Shown one piece after another: positions 32,601 through 39,882 of a stretch of 51,577 nt of DNA (position 1 is the stretch's first letter; each line of letters starts with the position of its first letter). The stretch comes from Paludibacteraceae bacterium. Its GTDB lineage: Bacteria > Bacteroidota > Bacteroidia > Bacteroidales > Paludibacteraceae. The position numbers and the translations under genes are program-made. The stretch spans positions 1 through 51,577 of the forward strand of contig JAFPNK010000038.1 of NCBI GenBank assembly GCA_017401985.1, in the 5' to 3' direction. The notes under the pieces were generated by a model. It was given only the letters and a program-made list of their open reading frames with translations. It was not told the DNA's origin and made no database searches.

Positions 32601-32608
32601 TAATTTTG
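32601..32608 (+). promoter_or_regulatory. Promoter -7 box TAATTTTG for ssrA
   Basis: TTGCGTATTTGCTAAAAAAGCAGTAATTTTGCACC, ~88 nt before the mature tmRNA end. Confidence 0.75.
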
Positions 32609-32620
32609 CACCCACTTTTC

Positions 32621-32694
32621 CCTAGAGGGTGGTTTAAAACCCTTCTAGGCGGAGCGGACACGGTCTTCCTCCCGTTCCGTCGGGAGGACGCTCC
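32621..32694 (+). other. Two hairpins in the tmRNA precursor leader
   Basis: CCTAGA..TCTAGG (32621-32649) and GGAGCG..CGCTCC (32651-32694) enclosing TCCTCCCG/CGGGAGGA. The second helix ends one base before mature ssrA, where RNase P must cut. Confidence 0.65.
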
Positions 32695-32695
32695 G

Positions 32696-33084
32696 GGGGC
32701 TATTTGGTTTTGACAGCAGGTAGAATGGTTGTGTAAGCACGCCGAGCAATGATGCAACGCTCGTTAATCTCGCTTCAAACTATAACTGGCAACACTTCTT
32801 ATGCTCTCGCTGCCTAATCGAAGTATAGTAGATTGGCTTATTTGGGCGCAAGGCGCCTGAACGGGACGTCACTCCAAGCCGAGTCCGTGGGCTGAATGGG
32901 TATAGTGGCGCAGGAATTCGCGGAATAGAAATCGCAGGCTGCGATGCGATTTCGAAAAATTAGCAGCTAAGTCGGTGGTTGGTGGCTTGGGTCTTGCCGC
33001 CGAACGAAAACGAAGGCCAAGATAAGCGTGTAGAAAGCACAAGTATTCCTTGTTTGGACGCGGGTTCGAATCCCGCTAGCTCCA
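32696..33084 (+). ncRNA. ssrA: tmRNA
   Basis: 389 nt without CCA. Alanine-tRNA-like ends: 5' GGGGCTA pairs with 3' TAGCTCC plus A73, with the G-U pair at position 3-70; T-arm GCGGGTTCGAATCCCGC. The tag frame at 32788-32817 reads GNTSYALAA then TAA, the ALAA-ending degradation tag typical of Bacteroidota (GENNYALAA-like). It rescues stalled ribosomes. Short open frames across this interval are artefacts. Confidence 0.95.
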
Positions 33085-33196
33085 CACCAAAGACAGAGTG
33101 CTGTCTTTGGGGATCTAGGGGGATCCTCACCCGGGTTCTTAGCCCGAAGGGCACGATTAATGCACAAGTGCATTTTTCGACTCCCGCTAGCTCCAC
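33071..33196 (+). mobile_element. Candidate insertion at the ssrA 3' end with 15-bp direct repeats
   Basis: TCCCGCTAGCTCCAC of ssrA (33071-33085) recurs at 33182-33196, 111 bp away. Between them lie a perfect CCAAAGACAG-AGTG-CTGTCTTTGG hairpin (33087-33110), then TTCTTAGCCCGAAGGGCACG and ATTAATGCACAAGTGCATTT then TTCGAC. The last ~45 nt recur after tRNA-Ala at 33481-33607 with one indel and one substitution. No ORF. The arrangement fits att-type duplication by an integrase or a small non-autonomous element. Confidence 0.5.
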
Positions 33197-33421
33197 TCGC
33201 GCGAGCTACGGCTCAATACGATTCGCGACAACGTCGCTCATATGAATCTTCGCCGTGCTCTCGCTCTCCGATTAAAACATCGCTTCGCTAGCGTTTTAAT
33301 CGGTTAAACAAAACCTAGCGAGGACTGCTAGTGTAACGATAGTCCGAGCTAAGAGCGTAGCACAGAACGTAGCGCTATACGAGTGCGAGGCACGAAGTCG
33401 CGCGAGTTCTGATGCAAGCGA
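33197..33421. other. Gene-free region with inverted repeats between ssrA and tRNA-Ala
   Basis: No ORF or TAnnTTTG promoter is evident. It contains an 11-bp perfect stem CCGATTAAAAC/GTTTTAATCGG (33268-33303), GGACT..AGTCC (33321-33344), and scattered CGTAGC and CGCTTCGCT words. Possibly debris of a former insertion. Confidence 0.5.
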
Positions 33422-33494
33422 GGGGTATTAGCTCAGTTGGTAGAGCGCAACGTTCGCAATGTTGAGGTCAGGGGTTCGAATCCCCTATACTCCA
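33422..33494 (+). tRNA. tRNA-Ala (anticodon CGC)
   Basis: 73 nt without CCA. Acceptor GGGGTAT/ATACTCC with the G3-U70 alanine identity pair; anticodon loop TTCGCAA; T-arm AGGGGTTCGAATCCCCT. No promoter box is visible directly upstream. Confidence 0.93.
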
Positions 33495-33607
33495 CAAAAG
33501 GCAAGGGAAAGCCTTTTGGGATTATGAAGAGGGGATTCAAACCCCAGTTCTTAGCCCAAGGGCACGATTAATGCACTAGTGCATTTTTCGACTCCCCTAT
33601 ACTCCAC
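33481..33607 (+). mobile_element. Candidate insertion at the tRNA-Ala 3' end with 15-bp direct repeats
   Basis: TCCCCTATACTCCAC (33481-33495) recurs at 33593-33607, 112 bp away. Left half: AAAAGGC..GCCTTTT hairpin, GGGAT and AGGGGATTCAAACCCC (an inverted T-arm-like sequence). Right half: TTCTTAGCCCAAGGGCACGA and TTAATGCACTAGTGCATTTT then TCGAC, nearly identical to the copy after ssrA. The hairpins GCCC/GGGC and TGCAC/GTGCA are symmetric. No ORF. Confidence 0.5.
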
Positions 33608-33640
33608 TCGTCGGAAGCGGCGATAAAAAATTGGTTAAGA

Positions 33641-34771
33641 ATGGCTGTAGAGATTCGAGAAATACACACGAAGCGTGAACTGAAGAAATTTATTCAGTTC
33701 GCTAATGATTTGTATGCGGATTGTCCGTACTACTGTCCTCCTTTGTTTTTTGATGAGATGAACTGCTTCGATGCGGAGAAGAACCCTGCGTTGGAAGTGA
33801 GTGAGTATCAGTTATGGATGGCATACCGCGACAATAAGCCTGTAGGCCGCATTGCCGGTATCATCAACCGTCGTGCCAATGAGAAATGGAACGTAAAGCA
33901 TGTTCGTTTCGGTTGGTTCGATTTCATTGATGACCTAGAGGTCAGCAAAGCGCTGCTGGACACCGTGGCTGCCTGGGGTAAGGCGCGTGGCATGGAAGGA
34001 TTGAACGGCCCGGTAGGCTTCACGGATTTTGATCACGAGGGCTTGTTGCTGGAGGGATACGAGTATCTGGCTCCGATGGCTTCGCTGTACAACTATCCGT
34101 ACTACGTGAATCACGTAGATGCCTACGGATTGACCAAGGAGGCCGATTGGATTGAGATTCAAGTTTATCCGCCGTACAAGTGTCCGGAGCGTCTTGAGCG
34201 CATTGCGGAGATCGTCAAGGAGCGCTCGCATGTACGTGTAGATAAGGTGAAGAACTCGCGCGAGTTGGTGAAGAAATACGGCATTCAGTATATGGACGTG
34301 ATCGACGAGGCATACCAGAAGTTGTATAACTTCCAGCCGATGACCGACAAGCAGAAGAACTACTACATGAAGATGTATTTCCCGATGCTGAACTTCGATT
34401 TCGTGACCATCATCGTCAATGACAAGAACGAGGTGGTAGCTGCGGGTGTCGGCATGCCGGATATATCCGAAGCGTTACGTAAATGCGGCGGCCGGTTGTT
34501 CCCCTTCGGTTGGTTCTATCTGCTCAAAGCGCTGCGCGCGAAGAAGATAGAGGCGTTTAACATGCTGCTCATTGCCGTTCGCCCTGATTATCAGGACAAA
34601 GGTATCAATGCGTTGTTCTTCCAGGATTGGATTCCATACATCGCCAAATACGAAATCAAGCGCATGGAGACGACGGCTATTTTGGAAACGAACGCGAAGA
34701 ATATTGCTAACTTCACGCAGTTCGACCACAAGCAGCACAAGCGTCGTCGGGCATACATCAAAGCCATCTAA
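33641..34771 (+). CDS. GNAT-family N-acetyltransferase-like protein
   Basis: 376 residues, cytosolic. LYADCPYYCPPLFFDEMNCFD and NPALEVSEYQLWMAYRDNKP then VGRIAGIINRRAN form an N-terminal acetyltransferase-like half. VGFTDFDHEGLLLEGYEYLA and a C-terminal GNAT-like block (LIAVRPDYQDKGINALFFQD, then LETNAKNIANF) follow. This architecture is common in Bacteroidota genomes with no assigned substrate. It is first of a three-gene set with the Fur-like regulator (5-nt gap) and the zinc protease. Confidence 0.6.
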   Translation: MAVEIREIHTKRELKKFIQFANDLYADCPYYCPPLFFDEMNCFDAEKNPALEVSEYQLWMAYRDNKPVGRIAGIINRRANEKWNVKHVRFGWFDFIDDLEVSKALLDTVAAWGKARGMEGLNGPVGFTDFDHEGLLLEGYEYLAPMASLYNYPYYVNHVDAYGLTKEADWIEIQVYPPYKCPERLERIAEIVKERSHVRVDKVKNSRELVKKYGIQYMDVIDEAYQKLYNFQPMTDKQKNYYMKMYFPMLNFDFVTIIVNDKNEVVAAGVGMPDISEALRKCGGRLFPFGWFYLLKALRAKKIEAFNMLLIAVRPDYQDKGINALFFQDWIPYIAKYEIKRMETTAILETNAKNIANFTQFDHKQHKRRRAYIKAI

Positions 34772-34776
34772 AACGG

Positions 34777-35241
34777 ATGACCTCTCCGCAGCGTACATAT
34801 AAAATCGCGAATGACCGGTTGAGAGCATATCATCGTGCGCATGGTTTGCGAGGTTCCAAGATTCGGGACATCGTGCTGGCCAAAGTATGTCAGTTACCCC
34901 AACCGTTCACCGCTGCACAATTGGAGGAAGCGTGTAAAGAGGAGCGTATTTCGAAAGGAACGATATACAACAGTCTTAATCTCTTTCTTGTGGCACAGAT
35001 TTTGCATGCCATTAAACGGCAACGCGGAATAACGCTCACGGAGTACGAAGTTGTTGGTAACAGTGCCATTCGAATGGAGGTTATCTGCCGTAAGTGCGGA
35101 CGAACAACCGAGATACACGATCCGGCTATCGCGCGAATACTGCAAGAACGCAAGTACACTAATTTTATCCCGCAGCAGTATTCGCTACTCGTGTACGGAG
35201 AGTGCAAAAGATGCCGCTTGGCTAAAAAGAAAGACGCATAA
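34777..35241 (+). CDS. Fur-family transcriptional regulator
   Basis: 154 residues. Winged helix with FTAAQLEEACKEERISKGTIYNSLNLFLVA (~45-75), then a dimerisation part with two CxxC pairs, ICRKCG (~105) and GECKRCR (~145), forming the structural zinc site. Sensory histidines are few (DPAIAR region), so the sensed ligand (iron, zinc, peroxide) is not deducible. Its stop overlaps the start of the protease gene (ATAATG). Confidence 0.83.
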   Translation: MTSPQRTYKIANDRLRAYHRAHGLRGSKIRDIVLAKVCQLPQPFTAAQLEEACKEERISKGTIYNSLNLFLVAQILHAIKRQRGITLTEYEVVGNSAIRMEVICRKCGRTTEIHDPAIARILQERKYTNFIPQQYSLLVYGECKRCRLAKKKDA

Positions 35242-35945
35242 TGGAAGAACAATTTGTCATATCACCGACAGCCATTTATTGGATCATTTTCATCGGCATC
35301 GCCATTGCCAGTTGGATTGTCTCGGCAGCCTTGGAACGCAAGTTCAAGAAATACTCGAAGCAACCGCTGGGCATGACAGGACGTGAAGTAGCCGAGAAAA
35401 TGCTGCGTGACAACGGCATCTATGATGTGAAGGTCACGTCTATCCAGGGTCAGTTGACGGATCACTATAACCCGACGACCAAGACTGTCAATTTGTCAGA
35501 GGCCGTGTACAGCGGTGCTAACGTAGCCGCAGCTGCCGTGGCAGCACACGAATGCGGTCACGCGGTACAACACCAGGAAGCCTATGCGCCGCTTAAGATG
35601 CGTTCGGCTTTGGTGCCTGTGGTCTCTTTTGCCGGCAAATGGGTTATGTGGGTGTTGCTGATTGGTATGCTGACCGTCCAGACCTTCCCGCAGTTACTGC
35701 TGATTGGTATCGGTCTGTTCGCCACCACCACCTTGTTCTCGTTCATCACCCTGCCGGTCGAGGTGAACGCCAGCCAACGAGCGGTTAACTGGTTACAGGA
35801 AGCAGGAATCACCGACCGTGAGACCACTGCCATGGCCAGCGATGCGCTCCATAGCGCAGCCTACACATACGTCGTAGCAGCACTCAGTTCACTGGCTACA
35901 CTGCTGTACTACGTAATGATTTTTATGGGAGGAAGACGAAAATAA
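35241..35945 (+). CDS. Membrane zinc metallopeptidase (YugP-like, neutral zinc protease family)
   Basis: 234 residues. The HExxH-type site AAVAAHECGHAVQHQEAY (~92-109) is flanked by membrane helices: N-terminal IYWIIFIGIAIASWIVSA, two in the middle (WVMWVLLIGMLTVQTF; LLLIGIGLFATTTLFSFI) and one at the C-terminus. NQ-NYNP-type segment DHYNPTTKTVNLSEAVYSGANVA is typical of the family. Substrate unknown. Coupled to the Fur-like gene. Confidence 0.85.
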   Translation: MEEQFVISPTAIYWIIFIGIAIASWIVSAALERKFKKYSKQPLGMTGREVAEKMLRDNGIYDVKVTSIQGQLTDHYNPTTKTVNLSEAVYSGANVAAAAVAAHECGHAVQHQEAYAPLKMRSALVPVVSFAGKWVMWVLLIGMLTVQTFPQLLLIGIGLFATTTLFSFITLPVEVNASQRAVNWLQEAGITDRETTAMASDALHSAAYTYVVAALSSLATLLYYVMIFMGGRRK

Positions 35946-35952
35946 TCCCACC

Positions 35953-36026
35953 GGCCCCGTAGCTCAATTGAATAGAGTGTCAGATTCCGGTTCTGAAGGT
36001 TCTGGGTTTGAGCCCCAGCAGGGTCA
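35953..36026 (+). tRNA. tRNA-Arg (anticodon CCG)
   Basis: 74 nt without CCA. Anticodon arm TCAGA-TTCCGGT-TCTGA; T-arm CTGGG-TTTGAGC-CCCAG; acceptor GGCCCCG/CAGGGTC with one C-A mismatch (pair 6-67). Confidence 0.88.
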
Positions 36027-36027
36027 C

Positions 36028-36060
36028 AAAAATGAGCAACTTCAACAGTTGCTCATTTTT
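36028..36060 (+). terminator. Terminator of tRNA-Arg
   Basis: AAAAATGAGCAACT-TCAAC-AGTTGCTCATTTTT, a 14-bp perfect stem. Confidence 0.85.
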
Positions 36061-36063
36061 GCA

Positions 36064-36117
36064 TGTTTGATGTTGTTTGATATTGTTTGATGTCGTTCCA
36101 ACCCTCAAACCTTCAAA
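36064..36117. repeat. TGTTTGATGT decamer array
   Basis: Three tandem TGTTTGATRT units, then related CTCAAACCTTCAAAC running up to the EEP gene stop. Confidence 0.7.
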
Positions 36118-37401
36118 CTAACGTAGTTTCAAATCCACAATGATCGGATCGTGGTCGGCGTAGCGATGAAGCGATTTGTCTTTCATCTTATACGCGCCGT
36201 GTTGATAATACCAATCGGCATTGATGTGCCACGGGCGCACGCAGACAATCTGCGCAGCCATGGACGGGCTGGCGAAACAGCGATCCAGATAGCCTGCCTC
36301 TCCTTTGAAACTGTAGGAGTAATCGGCTGAAGTGCCCAGCGGCAGCATCTCCCTATACCCTGCCCGCACAAGCGTTTGGATGGGTTGCTCCATCGTGTAG
36401 CAGTTATAATCACCCAGCAGCAACACATCGGCATCGTCAAACAGCGCCACCGCTTGCGGTAACATGGCCAGCAGCGAATCCGTGTTCTGCATACGACGCT
36501 CATTCGTGTCGTACTGATTGCGACCGGGACGCTTGGATTTCAAATGGTTGAGAGAGATGATAAACCGCTCGCCGGTTTGAATCTCTTCCACCCCGACAGC
36601 GAACATACGCGCATGGTAATGGCTGGCGGTGTCTCCATACGCAGACAGGGGAGTCAAATACTGCCGAACACGCAGCGAATCGTAGATTATACAACCACCA
36701 ATACGATCCATATTCTCCATCGGCATGGCCACATAGGCATAATGCCCGCCCTGTTTGTTCAGTTCTGTCAGTAACATCTGCGGAGCTTTATCTCCCACCT
36801 GCATCTCGCACAAGGCATACACATCCGCATGCATCGCCCGCATCGCTGCCACCAGTTTGCGAGTCTTAAGAGCCTGCTGCGCGGGAGTTGTACGCTTGGT
36901 GGCATACCCGCCCAGATCGGCGAAATAGTTCTCTATGTTCGCCCCCACAATACGCAACACGCCCTTCTTCGGCCTCGGCAAACGATTCTGCGGCATATGA
37001 CGCGTGCTGATGGACTTACCGGTCAGCAGCTGCCGTTCCCCCGTCACGCGGGCCTGCAGACCACGAACGATATCACCCGTCCGCACCTTATAGTACTGAT
37101 TGCGACAATGCAGACAAACGGACGCCTCGAGGTTATGTGCAGCGAGCGCATAATACGCCGTGCTGTCACCGTCCGCCAGTCCCACAGCTCGTTCCTCCGG
37201 ACAGAACAGACGTTCAGGCGCCAGGATCAGACTGTCATAAAAACTGCCGCACACCACCATCGGCGTGGAGATAACTACCGTTTGGTTCGTATAGCGCGAC
37301 CAATCGGACTGGAGTTGTTCTAACGAAACACGCTCCACCGCGAAAACGGAGAGCGTGAATACTAATTCAATGATTACTACTACGAATCTAGCTTTGTTCA
37401 T
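36118..37401 (-). CDS. Secreted extracellular-nuclease-like EEP protein
   Basis: 427 residues from MNKARFVVVIIELVFTLSVF (signal peptide). An N-terminal ~110-residue OB-like domain (VSLEQLQSDWSRYTNQTVVI, RTGDIVRGLQARVTGERQLL) precedes the EEP domain: IVGANIENYFADLGG, YALCEMQVGDKAP, ISLNHLKSKRPG, LLLGDYNCYTME, YLDRCFAS, HRYADHDPIIVDLKL. The OB plus EEP order resembles extracellular nucleases. The start codon lies 6 nt after tRNA-fMet; a more upstream Met would lie inside the tRNA. Confidence 0.82.
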   Translation of the reverse strand: MNKARFVVVIIELVFTLSVFAVERVSLEQLQSDWSRYTNQTVVISTPMVVCGSFYDSLILAPERLFCPEERAVGLADGDSTAYYALAAHNLEASVCLHCRNQYYKVRTGDIVRGLQARVTGERQLLTGKSISTRHMPQNRLPRPKKGVLRIVGANIENYFADLGGYATKRTTPAQQALKTRKLVAAMRAMHADVYALCEMQVGDKAPQMLLTELNKQGGHYAYVAMPMENMDRIGGCIIYDSLRVRQYLTPLSAYGDTASHYHARMFAVGVEEIQTGERFIISLNHLKSKRPGRNQYDTNERRMQNTDSLLAMLPQAVALFDDADVLLLGDYNCYTMEQPIQTLVRAGYREMLPLGTSADYSYSFKGEAGYLDRCFASPSMAAQIVCVRPWHINADWYYQHGAYKMKDKSLHRYADHDPIIVDLKLR

Positions 37402-37407
37402 ATTTTG

Positions 37408-37479
<72 letters not shown>

Positions 37480-37507
37480 ATACACACCATTTTTTCAAAT
37501 GGGACTG

Positions 37508-37515
37508 CAAAAGTA
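37508..37515 (-). promoter_or_regulatory. Promoter -7 box TACTTTTG for tRNA-fMet
   Basis: Minus strand TTTGCGTATGTCAAAAAAAA then GCAGTACTTTTGCAG. It presumably also drives the EEP gene, which has no other promoter. Confidence 0.75.
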
Positions 37516-37599
37516 CTGCTTTTTTTTGACATACGCAAATTTTTAGGCAAAAAAGTGTTAAAAAACATCATTTTTTGCCAAATTATGCATTTGAGAGGC

Positions 37600-39300
37600 T
37601 TATTTAACCTCTATACCGGTCACCGTATAGACCTTATCTCCACGGATAATGAGAATCTGTCCGTCTTGCAAAACTTTACGGGTGACGGGTGACGGTTCCT
37701 CGGTTTCAGGCGAAGAGATGTCCAACTTAGAAGCATCGAAACCGATTCGGTTATCCATCCAGGGAATACGTGTCTTGATATACTTCCGCACATTCTCCAC
37801 TTCCGCTTCATACGAACCCCAGATACGCGGATTTTGGTGGACGTATTGGTTCATGATCTGCCAACGCATAAAATTGAGTCGCTGCGACTGCATTAACATT
37901 TCTTCCTGCTCGTCCACGTATTGCAGCAACGCTTCTTCCGTCAGACCGGCACGTCGCGCTTGCTCCCATATAAGCAGTAACTGCTGCTGAGCCGCTGCGT
38001 CTTCAATCACTATCTTATCCACCAGTTGCCTCAAATAACCGGTGGTACTGCCGTTGGTGCGGTAGATATAATCGTTCAAGTGGCTAATGGGGTACGTGCG
38101 GTTATCATTGTCAAACGCCAAGTCAAAATCCCACACCGGCCCGACATACAATGTATCGTTGGAGCGCTGTTTGTACAAGTACATGCTCCAGTAGGTGTCT
38201 GTGTTCCCCGATAATTCGCCCACAATAAAATGTCGCAAGAACGTGTTCAGATCCAGATACGTCTTCCAGTTCTTCTCCATCTTGTTGTAGTGCTTACGGA
38301 TATACTCTTTCTGCGGCGAAGTGATACTGTCATCACTTGGAGACTTGATCGTCACACCGGTTCCTTTATCGGACCAGAACATCGACTGCTCATCTCCGGC
38401 ATACGCATCCGCTTCAATCAGGTACCCGCCGGTAAGGGCCGCACCGCTATTATCCGCCGTGGTCATCTCGGTCACGTTCACGCGGTTCTTACGCACCTCT
38501 ATCTGGTCGCACAGTTGGTAACAGCCTTTATAATCGCCGTTGAGAATAACATCCACATAAGCACAGAAAGGGGTGTAAGGCATACCCAGACGACGACTCA
38601 GTTCAAACGCCAACTGATTGCGCATGAGCGTCTTGTCACCGTAGTTATTGATCAGCGTCCATTTCTTCGCATTCGCCGGCGAACCTAATACTTGATGCTT
38701 ATGCGCGAACTTGATGCGGTACGGTTTTTTAGGAAATCCACGCGAAGCGTTGCCGCGCTCACGAATAGTGGCGGTGTCGGAAAGGATGGTCTGCCCGTCA
38801 TTGGAAATGATGGAAATGAAGCAAGCGATTTCGTGCTCCTTGTCGTACGGAGCCACATTATCCTGCGTGTGTATGACTACTGTCGGCAGATTGGTCAACT
38901 GATGAAGATGGCTGTCATCTCCGGTACCCGGATCACCGTAAAACGCCAATGAGGTGATCTTATACTCCCCTTTCAGGTCCGACTTGCGGTAACGCACGTA
39001 CCGAAAACCACGTGAGCAATTCACGGGGGCATAGTTCATCTCATTCGCAACGGAAGTACCGTCATGCATGTACAGCGGCAAGGCATCCATGAAATCCGGT
39101 CTGTTAGCCCCTTCAAAAAGGCCTAATTCGGCAGTAGTCGTACTCTGCGGATTCCATCCGACCCTGGTGATGACGTATGGTTGGCCCAGGTCCAGTCCAC
39201 GCCATCCGTCTCCGCTTATCGCCGTACCCGACAAGAGCGCGTCACCCCATACAAACACACTCAAACAGATCGCTAATATGCCTAAAAATAGTCTTCGCAT
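37600..39300 (-). CDS. Secreted CotH-kinase-family protein with T9SS-type tail
   Basis: 566 residues. Signal peptide MRRLFLGILAICLSVFVWG; an N-terminal galactose-binding/F5-8-like region (~20-115). The CotH domain begins near LPTVVIHTQDN and includes RERGNASRGFPKKPYRIKF, KWTLINNYGDKTLMRNQLAF, GCYQLCDQIEVRKNRVN, GYLIEADAY and GPVWDFDLAFDND (DFD metal site). CotH proteins are atypical kinases that phosphorylate proteins in spores; in gut Bacteroidota the role is unknown. The end KVLQDGQILIIRGDKVYTVT plus GIEVK is a likely outer-membrane export tail. Confidence 0.85.
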   Translation of the reverse strand: MRRLFLGILAICLSVFVWGDALLSGTAISGDGWRGLDLGQPYVITRVGWNPQSTTTAELGLFEGANRPDFMDALPLYMHDGTSVANEMNYAPVNCSRGFRYVRYRKSDLKGEYKITSLAFYGDPGTGDDSHLHQLTNLPTVVIHTQDNVAPYDKEHEIACFISIISNDGQTILSDTATIRERGNASRGFPKKPYRIKFAHKHQVLGSPANAKKWTLINNYGDKTLMRNQLAFELSRRLGMPYTPFCAYVDVILNGDYKGCYQLCDQIEVRKNRVNVTEMTTADNSGAALTGGYLIEADAYAGDEQSMFWSDKGTGVTIKSPSDDSITSPQKEYIRKHYNKMEKNWKTYLDLNTFLRHFIVGELSGNTDTYWSMYLYKQRSNDTLYVGPVWDFDLAFDNDNRTYPISHLNDYIYRTNGSTTGYLRQLVDKIVIEDAAAQQQLLLIWEQARRAGLTEEALLQYVDEQEEMLMQSQRLNFMRWQIMNQYVHQNPRIWGSYEAEVENVRKYIKTRIPWMDNRIGFDASKLDISSPETEEPSPVTRKVLQDGQILIIRGDKVYTVTGIEVK

Positions 39301-39324
39301 TCATCCTAACTTTCAAATCGGCTG

Positions 39325-39332
39325 CAAAAATA
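39325..39332 (-). promoter_or_regulatory. Promoter -7 box TATTTTTG for the CotH gene
   Basis: Minus strand AAAAAAAATAGTATTTTTGCAGCC, 24 nt before the ATG. Confidence 0.6.
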
Positions 39333-39364
39333 CTATTTTTTTTGCATTTATACAATTTTTTTTG

Positions 39365-39372
39365 TACCTTTG
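39365..39372 (+). promoter_or_regulatory. Promoter -7 box TACCTTTG for the nucleosidase-like gene
   Basis: TTTGCATTTATACAATTTTT then TTTGTACCTTTGCACCC; the ATG at 39391 is 18 nt on. Confidence 0.75.
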
Positions 39373-39390
39373 CACCCAAATTCAGAAAAA

Positions 39391-39882
39391 ATGGCAAAAA
39401 AATACATCATTATGGCCGAAGAAGGCGAGCAGGTGCTGTTAGAGAAAGCACGTGAAACGCTGGGCTTGGATTTGAGTGACGCTACGCTCGTGTACACGGG
39501 CGTGGGCGCGATAAATATTATTAGGAGTTTGCAAAACCTGGACCGCGAGGCGGAGTTGTATAACATCGGGTATGCAGGTAGTGCGAATTTTGACTTGGGC
39601 ACCTGGGTGGAAGTGACGGAAGTGCGTCTCAATCACCCTAATGTGACGTATCCGGAACCGGAATTGAAGTTATCCGTTCTCAGCCGTCAGACATCAGCCA
39701 TACGCGCCGTTTGTTACTCTAACTGCGATTTTGTTCTGGCGTCGGATTACCGGGACTGCGTCTTCGACATGGAACTGGCGTACATTGCGGCGTTAGGATT
39801 CAAACACCTGCACAGCTTCAAATACGTCAGCGACAATCTGAGTTTGCATAAATACCACGAACTAACGAACGGAGTAGAATGA
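39391..39882 (+). CDS. Short nucleoside phosphorylase/nucleosidase-like protein
   Basis: 163 residues from MAKKYIIMAEEGEQVLLEKA. It shows a condensed purine-phosphorylase/MTAN pattern: YTGVGAINIIRSL, YNIGYAGSANFDLGTWVEVT, and VFDMELAYIAALGFKHLHSF then KYVSDN, the D-ME / SD purine-site motifs. It is shorter than typical MTA/SAH nucleosidase (~230). Function probably nucleoside cleavage; substrate unknown. Its end overlaps the rlmI start (ATGA). Confidence 0.62.
   Translation: MAKKYIIMAEEGEQVLLEKARETLGLDLSDATLVYTGVGAINIIRSLQNLDREAELYNIGYAGSANFDLGTWVEVTEVRLNHPNVTYPEPELKLSVLSRQTSAIRAVCYSNCDFVLASDYRDCVFDMELAYIAALGFKHLHSFKYVSDNLSLHKYHELTNGVE

Noticed and set aside
32960..33245. Three overlapping short ORFs over the tmRNA 3' part
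   Set aside because: They lie in the folded tRNA-like domain of ssrA and in the duplicated RNA-end sequences.
33496..33545. Second, degenerate tRNA after tRNA-Ala
   Set aside because: Only an inverted T-arm-like piece and a copied 3' end are present; no D-arm or anticodon arm can be formed.
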